From an uncultured Lutibacter sp. (lineage in GTDB: Bacteria; Bacteroidota; Bacteroidia; Flavobacteriales; Flavobacteriaceae), in NCBI RefSeq assembly GCF_947493565.1, contig NZ_CANLRG010000009.1, positions 1 through 64,000 on the forward strand: a stretch of 64,000 nucleotides of DNA, in the 5' to 3' direction. The notes below the pieces were generated by a model that saw nothing but the letters and a program-made list of their open reading frames with translations, did no database searches and had not been told where the DNA came from. Shown here in pieces: positions 51,734 through 60,755 of the stretch. Each line of letters begins with the position of its first letter. Position 1 is the first letter of the stretch. Made by a program: the position numbers and the translations under genes.

Positions 51734-53323
51734 TTAATCAGTTTTAAAGGTAGCTACTTTAGACCAATTACTCCAATTCAGGTATTGATCTCTATATCGA
51801 ACTCTCCAATAATAAGTTGTATTTGGAGTTAAACGTTTGGTAATTTCCTCATCAGTTAAATTGTCATCTTTTTGTCTATTTTCTTTGTAGTACCAATTTT
51901 CAAATTGTTTCCAACTATCAAATATAACAGATGTAAAATCATTGTCAGTTGCAACTTGCCAATTAGAAGCTGCATGAAAAGCGTTTTTAAAACTACTTTC
52001 AAATTCATTTGCCTTTAATACAGTTTTTGTTATAGAAACCGTTGAATTGTTAGGCGAAACTGCTTGGGGTTGTAGAGGTTTTTTTTCATTTTTATAGATA
52101 GTAATACTATCGGTTACTATGTTATTTTTAAACTCTTTAGTATTGCCTCTACTTATTCTTTTAATGGTGAATTTGGTGTCTTCTTTATTTCCATCAACTT
52201 CAACTAAAACAAAGCCATATTCGTCTTGGGTAACCGTAAATTCATCATAATCTCTTCCTTCAAATTCTCCCCAATTGTCAATAGCTCCGCCAGCACTAGC
52301 AACATTTATCCATAAGTGTTTATGATCTTTAGATTGACCTCTAGAGTATCCATGAGTATGTCCAAAGAAATGGATGCTTGGTTTTCCTGTTTTAGTACTA
52401 AATTCTTCTAAAAGTTTTACAACTTTTCCTGTAAAATCCTCTTCTCCTGGAATCCAAAGTTCTGATTTATGTGGATGATGTAGTTGAGCAAAAACAAAAT
52501 CGATAGTATCATCTTGTTCAGTTTTGTCTAATAATTCTTTTAACCAATTGTATTGCTCTTTTGAGTTTCTATAGCCGTTGTTAGAATCTAATCCAATAAT
52601 TCGCGTATTTCCATAATCTTTAAACCACCAATGTTCAGCATATTCTGGGCTACCATTTTTAGGAAGGCTAAAGTATTTAAAATAATACAACGAATTTTTT
52701 TCATGATTTCCTAAAACGGGATATACAGGTACATTGCCAAATAATTTTTGAGCAGGTTTAAAAAAATGATCTTTCCATTGATAGTATTTAGTTCCATTTT
52801 CCACCAAATCTCCAGGAATCATAATCAGGGCTAAATTATTAGGTAGATTATCTTTAGAATCTTTGTTTAAGAACTCTAAAATTCCATCATTTACAACTTC
52901 ATAAAATTTATTAGGTTGATTATAATCGTACTGCATATCGCTCATTGCAACTATTTTAAAAGATTCTTGATCTTTTGCGAAAGGAGGTGTTTTAAATTGA
53001 AAAATATCAGATTTGGTTTTACCTGTTTTTACACGATAATAATAGTTTGTAAACCGTTTTAAACCTTTTAAACTAACTTCATGAATTCTAGTTTCTGAAA
53101 AATTTACATCGTAGGATATTCCTTTGGTTTTTTTACCTAACTTAGGTGTTAATCCCCATTCAACAATACTTTCTTCATTTGCATTAGTTTGCCACATGAT
53201 TTTTATTGATGAAGGTGTAGCATCTTGTAAATAAGGTTGAACTTCTATAATTATTTCTTTTGTTTGAGCCGTAACAAAAAAAGAAATTAAACTAAAAAAA
53301 AGTAATAATTTATTATTTAACAT
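51734..53323 (-). CDS. Secreted metallophosphoesterase with fibronectin-like domains
   Basis: About 529 residues from the chosen ATG at 53323; an upstream ATG at 53368 would add 15 residues before the signal peptide MLNNKLLLFFSLISFFVTAQ and is less likely. Next comes a purple-acid-phosphatase-like N-terminal beta domain (about 25-110), then calcineurin-type motifs VAMSDMQYDYN, MIPGDLVENG, PVLGNHEKN, QLHHPHKSE and FFGHTHGYSRG. A C-terminal fibronectin type III-like domain (about 430-529) ends NWSKVATFKTD. It would release phosphate from organic compounds outside the inner membrane. Third gene in the SusCD operon. Confidence 0.92.
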   Translation of the reverse strand: MLNNKLLLFFSLISFFVTAQTKEIIIEVQPYLQDATPSSIKIMWQTNANEESIVEWGLTPKLGKKTKGISYDVNFSETRIHEVSLKGLKRFTNYYYRVKTGKTKSDIFQFKTPPFAKDQESFKIVAMSDMQYDYNQPNKFYEVVNDGILEFLNKDSKDNLPNNLALIMIPGDLVENGTKYYQWKDHFFKPAQKLFGNVPVYPVLGNHEKNSLYYFKYFSLPKNGSPEYAEHWWFKDYGNTRIIGLDSNNGYRNSKEQYNWLKELLDKTEQDDTIDFVFAQLHHPHKSELWIPGEEDFTGKVVKLLEEFSTKTGKPSIHFFGHTHGYSRGQSKDHKHLWINVASAGGAIDNWGEFEGRDYDEFTVTQDEYGFVLVEVDGNKEDTKFTIKRISRGNTKEFKNNIVTDSITIYKNEKKPLQPQAVSPNNSTVSITKTVLKANEFESSFKNAFHAASNWQVATDNDFTSVIFDSWKQFENWYYKENRQKDDNLTDEEITKRLTPNTTYYWRVRYRDQYLNWSNWSKVATFKTD

Positions 53324-53405
53324 ACTTATTGGTATTAATTCTAAAACCTTAGAAGAATATTCTTCCAAGGTTTTAAGTTTATAATTGATATTGTTTTTAT
53401 ATAAG

Positions 53406-54896
53406 TTATTTTAACCACCAAGTTAGTTCACGGATTAAATCATTGCCCTCTCCAAATTGAGATTTAATAGCTTCTGAAACATTTTGGGTGTTTTGTTGAT
53501 ATTCTGAAGTTGGATAAATCCATCTATTTGGAGGTGTTGAATTTCCATGATATACAAAATTTGGATATCCAGTTCTTAATTGATCAAAATACATTCTCCA
53601 ACCTGATTGTAAGAATGAAGTAAAATATTTTTGAGTTAAAATTAATTCTAATTTTTGTTCCATTGTTAGTGCATTATTAAATGAAACTAAGTTGCCATTT
53701 AAATAGGCTTCAGCAGCAGAACTTTCTACATAGCTTTCAAATCCTTTTGCAAACGTATTATAAAATTGAAATGAAGCTTTAACCGCATTGTTATAATGCG
53801 TTTCAGCATTTGAACTAATCCAGTTTCTGACAGAAGCCTCCGCTAAAATAAATTCTAATTCACTATAACTTAAAAGCGCATGTGGCTCCGTAGTTGGATC
53901 AGTAGAGTATCTTAAATTCACTTTAGAAACATCTCCTTGTGCTGCTTTGTCATTAACTTCAGCATAAGGAGCTAAAGGATCACCACCTTCATAGGCATTA
54001 AAATCGTCTATTGCTAATCCAGCTTCTTTGGCATTTTTTGTTCTTCCACAAAAAATAAATAACCTTGGATCTTGTCTATCTTGTAATCTTTCAATAAACG
54101 TAGACGACATATACATACCCGATCCATAACCACTGGAATTAAATTCGGTATACCTACTTCCATCTTGATCTAAAAAAACCAATTGACCACTATCATTATT
54201 AGATTGCATAATTGGATTATTGTTTACAATGGAAGCAAAAGCACTTTTGATATTTAACTCAGTATCATTTTCTTTTTTAGATAAGGTTATTAATACTTTT
54301 AAGCGAAAAGAATTGATTAGTTTTTGCCAATTTAAAGCGTTTCCACCATAAATAATATCTCCGTAAATAATATCATTATTTCCATCTAACAAGTTATTAG
54401 CTTCTTCTAACTCACTTAAAATACCAATAAAAACATCTTTTTGAGCATCGTATTTTGGAGTGAAAATTTGATTAGACTCACCTTGTAAAGCCTCACTATA
54501 TGGAATATCTCCAAAGGTTAATGTTAAGTTGTAAAAGTAATAAGCTCTAAAAAATTTGGCTAATGCAATATAGGCATTGCTTTCTATGCGTTGAGCTTCT
54601 TCCATCATTTTGGTCACTTCGCCTAACATATCATAATCGTTAAAGCTAGCTCTATCCCAGTTGTAATATTGACTTCTATTTTCACCATCAGTTTGTACCA
54701 ACATTCTTGCTGCGTACATTGCGCCTGTGCCATCTACTTCAAAAGCATTTTCTGAAATATTGGTTAATAAAAGTTGCGGATGGGTTTCGTTTACATTGTT
54801 CGGATTTTCATTAATTTCAGATAAGTCTTGGCAAGAAGAGACAGACACTAAAATTATAAGTGAAAATAATAATAACGTGTTTTTCATGTTGTTCAT
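53406..54896 (-). CDS. SusD/RagB-family outer membrane lipoprotein
   Basis: A 496-residue SusD-like lipoprotein (SusD-like_2 form): lipobox VSSC (Cys22 from the first Met), then INENPNNVNETHPQLLL, helical TPR-type core (LAKFFRAYYFYNLTLTFGDI), and C-terminal ELILTQKYFTSFLQSGWRMYFDQLRTGYPNF. It would sit as a lid on the SusC pore and bind the substrate. ATG choices at residues 1 and 4 both keep the signal peptide. It follows susC by five bases. Confidence 0.96.
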   Translation of the reverse strand: MNNMKNTLLLFSLIILVSVSSCQDLSEINENPNNVNETHPQLLLTNISENAFEVDGTGAMYAARMLVQTDGENRSQYYNWDRASFNDYDMLGEVTKMMEEAQRIESNAYIALAKFFRAYYFYNLTLTFGDIPYSEALQGESNQIFTPKYDAQKDVFIGILSELEEANNLLDGNNDIIYGDIIYGGNALNWQKLINSFRLKVLITLSKKENDTELNIKSAFASIVNNNPIMQSNNDSGQLVFLDQDGSRYTEFNSSGYGSGMYMSSTFIERLQDRQDPRLFIFCGRTKNAKEAGLAIDDFNAYEGGDPLAPYAEVNDKAAQGDVSKVNLRYSTDPTTEPHALLSYSELEFILAEASVRNWISSNAETHYNNAVKASFQFYNTFAKGFESYVESSAAEAYLNGNLVSFNNALTMEQKLELILTQKYFTSFLQSGWRMYFDQLRTGYPNFVYHGNSTPPNRWIYPTSEYQQNTQNVSEAIKSQFGEGNDLIRELTWWLK

Positions 54897-54901
54897 TTTT
54901 T

Positions 54902-57900
54902 TTAAAATTTCATATTAACTCCAAATCCGATATAACGCGATGAAGGATCTTGAAGATTATCGTCATTCCCAAAATCAGGATCAATAATGTCTGCTTTTTT
55001 CCAAGCTAAAAGATTGTATCCGTTTAAAGTAACATCAATATGTTTGATTCCATTAATGTTTAACTCTTTAGTTAAATCATATTTGAAGGATACCGCTCTT
55101 ATTTTAAAGAAACTTCTATCAAATACATTGGCAAATTTTTTGCTTTCCTCTTGGGTTACTTGGGCTCTATATGGGTAGTTTTGAGACCAAGTTTGCCAGT
55201 TAACTGCAGTGGTGTTTTCTTGATAAACTCTAGTGTCTGAAGTGATGTTACCTTCAACATCTCTAATCAATTCTCCACTAACAATATTTACACCATTAGG
55301 TATATAAACAGGAGTTCCAGCAGCATATTCAGCATCTCTAAATTCTGTTGAATTAGGATGTTTACCTCCCCACCACATTTTTTCAACAGTTCTGGAACGC
55401 ATTAAACCTCCCCAAACACCATCAATACCTACTGTTAGGGTCATATTTTTATACTTAAAACTATTTTGTAATCCTAATCTCCAATTAGGGTCTTTGTTTC
55501 CTATAAATTGTTTGTATGGATCTTTAACAGGAAGTCCTTGATCATTTAAAATTAACCTACCGTCAGCTGATTTTTGCCAAACTGTTGCATAGTAACTATC
55601 AGTTCTATCATTTAAATTAAGGTCTCCATAAGTAGTTTGGTTATCATAAATACTAGTTATTTTTTGTGTTTTTTTACTCCAGTTGGTTGTTAAATTCCAT
55701 TTAAAATTCTCATTGTTTATTGGCGTAGCATTTAAAACAACTTCAAAACCATTAGTGGTATATTCATTACCATTTACTTTTCTACTAGTAAATCCTGAAG
55801 CATTTGATACTGGTAAATTTATAATTTGATTTGAATCTACAACATTGTAATATGTAAAATCAAGTTTCAATTTTTTCTTTAAGAAAGCAGCACTTAAACC
55901 TAATTCAAAAGAAGTGGAGTTTTCAGGTTCAATTAAAGGGTTTACAATACTATTAGGATAGTATAGTTGTGTTAAACCTCCAAAGTTTCCTGAATTTTGA
56001 TAATATGATGAAATTTGGTAGGGGTTTAAATCGCTAGATACCTTTGCCCAAGATCCAAATAGTTTTAAGTAATCTATGCTTGATGGCATTTCAATATAGT
56101 TTGAAACCAACGTACTTAGTGAAGCAGAAGGATAAAAATAAGATCTATTATCTTTTGACAGCGTTGAAGACCAATCATTTCTTGCAGCAAAAGTTAAAAA
56201 TACTGAATTATATAGGTCTAGTTCTAAAGTTGAATAAACGCTATTTGTTGCTTTTTCTTCATAATAAGTTTCAGCTTTTACACTCCCTTTTGTATTATTT
56301 AAACTATAAATAAAAGGAACTATAATACCATCTGTAGCATTGTACTCTTGTTGATATTTTCTGTAGTATGTTGCAGCTCCAGCATTTATATTTATAACTA
56401 AATTATCGTTAATAGAGGTATTATAGCTTGCTAAAAAGTCATAATCTACGGTGAGTTTATTTTTATTCCAAGTTTTATAATCCCCATCTCTAGGGTCTCC
56501 ATAATTTAGATATGATTTAGGACTTTTTCTATCTTCAAAAGTGTCATTAATTATTGCTGAACCTCTTGCTTGTAAGTTCAAATTATCATTAATTTTATAA
56601 TTTAAACTTAATTGACCATTGATGTTATTTGCATCGTAAGTTTGAGTAAGTTCATGTGCCGCAAAATAGACGTTGTTATACCACGCATAGTTAAAATTTG
56701 CTTGTCTGTAACCTTCTTGTCCTGGAATGTATTGATGTTCTTCTAATTCTTTTCCATTTACATCATCACCCATCCAAATTAGTATGGTGTACATGTGATT
56801 TTTTGGACCATATCCGTGTCTAGGGTAGTTTGGTGAATAAACTTTATTATAAGCTAGTTTACTGTCTAAAGTTAAAGCTTCAGATAATTTAGTACTTGCT
56901 TTAAAGCTTAGTCCTCCAGTTTTTAAGTTTGCATTTGGAACTCTATCTGTTTGACTTGAATAATTTCCAGCTAACCTAAAAGAACCTTTTTCACCTTTAT
57001 GAGAAATAGAAAAATCTGAAGAAGAAATAACTCCGGTTTTTAAGAAATCTTTCAAGTTATTGTGGTATTTCCAATCTATTGGGACTCTTGAATAGCGAGA
57101 TTTATCGTTATATTGAGTTCCATAAACATCTCCCCACCAAGGAATCGTTTCGCCAGTTACATTGTCGTATATAGGACTATTCCATTGTGCTATTTTTACA
57201 CCAGACTCAAATTTTGGACCCCAAATCATATCACCATCAGAGATACCTCCGTCTTTTCCATCCCAAAATTCATATTTTCCATTAGAACCATTTCCGTATT
57301 CAGTTTGTGTTTCTGGAAACACTGTAAAACCAGCTGTTACCATAGTGTTATGTGAAACTGAAATTTCTAAACCTTCGTTGGTAGCGTTTTTGGTGGTAAT
57401 TAAAATGGCTCCATTTCTACCTCTTGACCCATAAAGTGCAGAGGCTGTAGTTCCTTTTAAAACATTGATATCTGCAATATCATTTGGAGAAACGTCATAA
57501 AAATCTGTTTCAACAGGTACACCGTCTATTACAATTAAAGGATTTTTACCTCTTAATGAAAAAGAAGGGGCTTGAAATAAACCTGTTGGGTTATTTACAG
57601 TTAAACCTGCAACTTGACCAGAAAATAAACTTCCTACATTAGGGACGTTTACATCTTTTACTACGGTTGTTTCTATTTTTTGTGTTGCATAACCAATTTT
57701 CTTTTCTTCTTTTGTTATTCCTAAAGCTGTAATTACTACTTCATTTAAGCTTTGAGCATCGGCTACCATAATTATGGTTAAAAAATCTGAAGTAAGATTG
57801 TTTAACTCTTGCGTTTGGTATCCTAAATAAGAAACGAGTAAAGTTTCTGATGTTGTATTTGCATTAATGGAGAAATTACCATCAAAATCTGTAGAAACAC

Positions 57901-58054
57901 CAATTTTGGATTCTTTTAAAACAATGGATGCTCCGGGTAGTGGAAGATTATTTTCATCTACTACTTTACCTTTAATAAGTGTTTGAGAAAATCCAGTTAC
58001 CCATATAAATGTAAGTAACGAAAAAAGAATTTTCCTTTTAAAATGTTTTTTCAT
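54902..58054 (-). CDS. SusC/RagA-family TonB-linked outer membrane transporter
   Basis: A 1050-residue transporter. A signal peptide (about 1-23) is followed by the CarboxypepD_reg-like domain (about 26-110, motif PLPGASIVLKES), plug domain (about 120-240) with ALYGSRGRNGAILITTK, and a 22-strand barrel to the C-terminus (SSRYIGFGVNMKF). It forms a pore with its SusD partner. The operon continues with two phosphatases and no carbohydrate-active enzyme, so phosphorylated organic molecules are the likely cargo. The leader carries a Pho-box-like repeat (58107-58122). Confidence 0.96.
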   Translation of the reverse strand: MKKHFKRKILFSLLTFIWVTGFSQTLIKGKVVDENNLPLPGASIVLKESKIGVSTDFDGNFSINANTTSETLLVSYLGYQTQELNNLTSDFLTIIMVADAQSLNEVVITALGITKEEKKIGYATQKIETTVVKDVNVPNVGSLFSGQVAGLTVNNPTGLFQAPSFSLRGKNPLIVIDGVPVETDFYDVSPNDIADINVLKGTTASALYGSRGRNGAILITTKNATNEGLEISVSHNTMVTAGFTVFPETQTEYGNGSNGKYEFWDGKDGGISDGDMIWGPKFESGVKIAQWNSPIYDNVTGETIPWWGDVYGTQYNDKSRYSRVPIDWKYHNNLKDFLKTGVISSSDFSISHKGEKGSFRLAGNYSSQTDRVPNANLKTGGLSFKASTKLSEALTLDSKLAYNKVYSPNYPRHGYGPKNHMYTILIWMGDDVNGKELEEHQYIPGQEGYRQANFNYAWYNNVYFAAHELTQTYDANNINGQLSLNYKINDNLNLQARGSAIINDTFEDRKSPKSYLNYGDPRDGDYKTWNKNKLTVDYDFLASYNTSINDNLVININAGAATYYRKYQQEYNATDGIIVPFIYSLNNTKGSVKAETYYEEKATNSVYSTLELDLYNSVFLTFAARNDWSSTLSKDNRSYFYPSASLSTLVSNYIEMPSSIDYLKLFGSWAKVSSDLNPYQISSYYQNSGNFGGLTQLYYPNSIVNPLIEPENSTSFELGLSAAFLKKKLKLDFTYYNVVDSNQIINLPVSNASGFTSRKVNGNEYTTNGFEVVLNATPINNENFKWNLTTNWSKKTQKITSIYDNQTTYGDLNLNDRTDSYYATVWQKSADGRLILNDQGLPVKDPYKQFIGNKDPNWRLGLQNSFKYKNMTLTVGIDGVWGGLMRSRTVEKMWWGGKHPNSTEFRDAEYAAGTPVYIPNGVNIVSGELIRDVEGNITSDTRVYQENTTAVNWQTWSQNYPYRAQVTQEESKKFANVFDRSFFKIRAVSFKYDLTKELNINGIKHIDVTLNGYNLLAWKKADIIDPDFGNDDNLQDPSSRYIGFGVNMKF

Positions 58055-58106
58055 ATTTACTAATTGTTAATTTGATTAGGGTGCAAATATGAAACTCAGG
58101 GTTTAC

Positions 58107-58122
58107 TGTAAAGAATTGTAAA
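58107..58122 (-). promoter_or_regulatory. Candidate PhoB/PhoP-type operator in front of susC
   Basis: On the - strand the sequence is TTTACA-ATTC-TTTACA, two identical hexamers repeating at 10-base intervals about 53 bases before the susC start. Direct repeats of this spacing resemble Bacillus PhoP boxes. The Bacteroidota PhoB site is not known to me in detail, so this is a hypothesis. Confidence 0.3.
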
Positions 58123-58254
58123 TGTTATAAAAATATAAGCCTAATATTATGAGTGTTAAAAAAGTGTTAATACTTAGGCAAAGTGTATCTAAGGATATAT
58201 AAAAAAAGATGTTAAATTTTTTAAAAATAGAAGATTAAGAAAAGTAACATTTAT

Positions 58255-59241
58255 TTAATCTTCAAAATTTTCTGATTTGAATGTTTTTAATTCTCCATTT
58301 TCATCTGCAAAAATTAAAAAAGATTTCAACTCATTGTGAGATTTTAAAAAAAGCTTAGTTTTCTCTAAGCCCATTGCCATAAATGCGGTAGCATAACCAT
58401 CAGCATCTGCGCAATCTCCTTTGGTAATAACAGAGGCGCTTAATAAATTACTCTCATTAGCATATCCAGTTTTGGTATTAATGGTATGCACATATTTTTT
58501 ACCATCTGTTGTTGTTTTAAACTTTCTATAGTTTCCTGAAGTAGCTATCGATTCGTTTTTAAGTTGTATGGTAGTTGCAATTGATCTTGTTCCATCAAAA
58601 TTTGGATTTTCAATGGCAATTCTCCAAAATTCACCATGGTGGTTTTTTCCTTTAGCTCTAATTTCTCCTCCTATTTCAACCATATAATTTTTAATGTGGT
58701 AGCGTTCAAACAATCTTCCTATAACATCTACTAAAAACCCTTTTCCTATAGCATTAAAATCGAAATAAATTTCAGGATACTGTTTAAATACTTTATTGTT
58801 TTGAAGCTTCACTTTATTAAAACCTACATATTTTAAAAGTTGGGTAATTTTTAAAGAGTCTAAATCTTGAATTTCTTTTTCAGGCCCAAATCCCCAAGCA
58901 TTTACCAAAATTCCAACTGTTGGATCAAAATCTCCATTTGTTTCTTTGTATATTCTTTCAGATTTTATAAAAACTTCTTTAAAATATGAATCAATAATTA
59001 CAGTGCTATCTCCTTTGTTGATTTTAGAAATATCTGATGTTGGAATGTAGGTAGATGTTGATTTATTTACTAATTTAATTAAACTATCAATTTTAGACTC
59101 AAAATCAATGGTGCTTTCTCCTAAATATTTAATTGTAAATGTAGTACCAATTGCGTTTCCTTGTAAAGTTGTTAATTTAGGTTCATTATCTTTACAAGAA
59201 ATGAAAACAATAAATGCAAGTATATAAGTTATTTTTTTCAA
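58255..59241 (-). CDS. apbE: FAD:protein FMN transferase
   Basis: A 328-residue lipoprotein flavin transferase (lipobox FISC, Cys16). Motifs: GNAIGTTFTIKYLG at the N-terminus, DFNAIGKGFLVDVIGRLFE, GGEIRAKGKNHHGEFW, ESIATSGNYRKF and DCADADGYATAFMAMG. It uses FAD to attach FMN to Thr residues in target proteins, known to include NqrB and NqrC; the nqr genes lie 1.5 kb away. A -7 element TATATTTG sits at 59278-59285, so it is probably transcribed separately from nqr. Confidence 0.96.
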   Translation of the reverse strand: MKKITYILAFIVFISCKDNEPKLTTLQGNAIGTTFTIKYLGESTIDFESKIDSLIKLVNKSTSTYIPTSDISKINKGDSTVIIDSYFKEVFIKSERIYKETNGDFDPTVGILVNAWGFGPEKEIQDLDSLKITQLLKYVGFNKVKLQNNKVFKQYPEIYFDFNAIGKGFLVDVIGRLFERYHIKNYMVEIGGEIRAKGKNHHGEFWRIAIENPNFDGTRSIATTIQLKNESIATSGNYRKFKTTTDGKKYVHTINTKTGYANESNLLSASVITKGDCADADGYATAFMAMGLEKTKLFLKSHNELKSFLIFADENGELKTFKSENFED

Positions 59242-59389
59242 AGGTTAAGCTTATAGGATGATTAAAAAACTAAGACACAAATATATAATTTTAATTAATG
59301 CTAAAATCATCTTAAATTAGTCTAAAATATAGTATTCTACACTTCTTTTTTTTAAATTTGCCATTAACATTTAAAACAGTATAAGAATT

Positions 59390-60229
59390 ATGAGAAAAAT
59401 AGTTGTATTGATGATTTTTGCATCAGTAGTGTTGAGTTCTTGTGTATCTCAAAAAAAATATACAGAACTAGAGGATAGTTTTAACAAAAAAAATCAAGAA
59501 TTGGTTGATGTAAAAGCTGATTTAATGAAATGTAGAGTAGAAAAAGATGCTCAAGTTTCTGCTTTAGAACAACAAGTTGTTGATTTGAAAAAGGACAAAG
59601 AAAAAACATTAGAGTACGTTGACAATTTAACCGTATTATCTAAATCTGCTTCAGATAATATTAAAGAAACATTGGCTCAAATGGGTAAAAAAGATGAATA
59701 TATTCAACACATCCAAAAAGCAATGACTAGAAGAGATTCTATTAATTTGGCTTTAGGTTTCAAACTTAAAAGTGTATTGAAAGATGGATTTAATGATGAA
59801 GATATTCAAGTAGATGTTGAAAAAACTGTTGTGTATATTTCTATAGCTGATAAGTTATTATTTAGAAGCGGAAGTGCTACAATTTCTTCAGCGGCGAAAG
59901 ATGTTCTTAAAAAAGTTGCTGATGTTGTTTCTGCACAACCAGAACTTGAAATTATGGTAGAAGGTTATACTGATAATAAGCCAATTAGTACTGCTGGAAT
60001 TAAAGACAACTGGGATTTAAGTGTAAAACGTGCAACATCTGTTGTTAGAATGTTACAAAAAGATTTTAGTATTGATCCTACTCGTTTAATTGCGGCTGGT
60101 AGAAGTGAGTATTTACCATTAGAAACTAATGATACTGTTGAAGGTAGAGCTCGTAACAGAAGAACTAGAATTGTTTTAATGCCAAAATTAGATCAATTCT
60201 TTAAATTACTAGAAAGTAAAATAGACTAA
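59390..60229 (+). CDS. OmpA-family lipoprotein
   Basis: A 279-residue lipoprotein: lipobox LSSC (Cys18), a coiled-coil segment (about 24-105, alternating Lys/Glu/Leu) and a C-terminal OmpA/MotB peptidoglycan-binding domain (about 155-270, VEGYTDNKPISTAGIKDNWDL, SVKRATSVVRML, GRARNRRTRIVLMPKL). It would link the outer membrane to the peptidoglycan. A -7 element TAAATTTG lies at 59353-59360. Single gene between apbE (divergent) and a terminator. Confidence 0.93.
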   Translation: MRKIVVLMIFASVVLSSCVSQKKYTELEDSFNKKNQELVDVKADLMKCRVEKDAQVSALEQQVVDLKKDKEKTLEYVDNLTVLSKSASDNIKETLAQMGKKDEYIQHIQKAMTRRDSINLALGFKLKSVLKDGFNDEDIQVDVEKTVVYISIADKLLFRSGSATISSAAKDVLKKVADVVSAQPELEIMVEGYTDNKPISTAGIKDNWDLSVKRATSVVRMLQKDFSIDPTRLIAAGRSEYLPLETNDTVEGRARNRRTRIVLMPKLDQFFKLLESKID

Positions 60230-60247
60230 TTTAATTAGTTAATATTC

Positions 60248-60282
60248 AAAAAAAAAACCACGCTACAGCGTGGTTTTTTTTT
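60248..60282. terminator. Bidirectional terminator
   Basis: Stem AACCACGCT/AGCGTGGTT with long A- and T-runs on both sides, between the convergent OmpA gene and the small nqr-associated gene. Confidence 0.88.
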
Positions 60283-60291
60283 GAAGCAAAC

Positions 60292-60672
60292 TTAATTAAG
60301 TTCAATATCTAATAATTGTAAGCCCTCATATTGCAAAAGATATTCTTCATTTAAATTAGGAGGTAAGTTTTTATTATTGATGTTTCCTATACCAACTCCC
60401 GCAAACAATACCTTAGCATTATTTTTTCTTGCATGAGCTTTAAATGTTTCCATCCAAATAACATCGTAGGTTATTGCATATTCTGAAATATGTGCTGTTT
60501 TTACTAGCACAAAATGTCTAACATTATTTTCATCAATACATACAAATTGTGGATTTGTTTTTAACTGACTATTGATAGCAATAAATTCAAATCCTTTAGC
60601 TTCTAGATCTTTTCCTACGATGTTCATTGCTAAATTATGCAGTTCTTGTTTTGTTAAAGGTCTTTTACTCAT
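60292..60672 (-). CDS. Small conserved protein encoded next to nqrF
   Basis: About 126 residues from the ATG at 60672 (MSKRPLTKQELHNLAMNIVG); an upstream ATG at 60705 would add 11 non-conserved residues and overlap the nqr terminator, so I chose the inner start. No membrane helix; the core alternates strands and helices (FEFIAINSQLKTNPQFVCID, ITYDVIWMETFKAHARKNNA, VLFAGVGIGNIN). It recalls a Bacteroidota family often listed loosely with NqrF because of position, but it lacks Fe-S or flavin motifs. Function unknown; possible link to NQR assembly is inference. Confidence 0.75.
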   Translation of the reverse strand: MSKRPLTKQELHNLAMNIVGKDLEAKGFEFIAINSQLKTNPQFVCIDENNVRHFVLVKTAHISEYAITYDVIWMETFKAHARKNNAKVLFAGVGIGNINNKNLPPNLNEEYLLQYEGLQLLDIELN

Positions 60673-60688
60673 ATTAAGATTGATTAAA

Positions 60689-60722
60689 TAAAAAATCCGA
60701 TACAAATGTACCGGATTTTATT
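60689..60722 (-). terminator. Terminator of the nqr operon, overlapping a -7 element
   Basis: Arms AAAATCCG/CGGATTTT, followed on the - strand by TTTTTTATTT. The loop contains TACATTTG (60710-60703), a full match to the Bacteroidota -7 element that could serve the small downstream gene. Confidence 0.8.
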
Positions 60723-60755
60723 TTATAGTGTTAAAATTGTGATGTTGAATTTAGT

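Noticed and set aside
53324-53368. Extended start of the metallophosphoesterase at 53368
   Set aside because: The 15 extra residues would precede the signal peptide and are not hydrophobic; the inner ATG at 53323 gives a standard secretion signal.
57113-57434. Overlapping + strand open frames (80 and 90 codons) inside susC
   Set aside because: They lie antisense to a conserved plug-domain region, and the real gene fully explains the openness of these frames.
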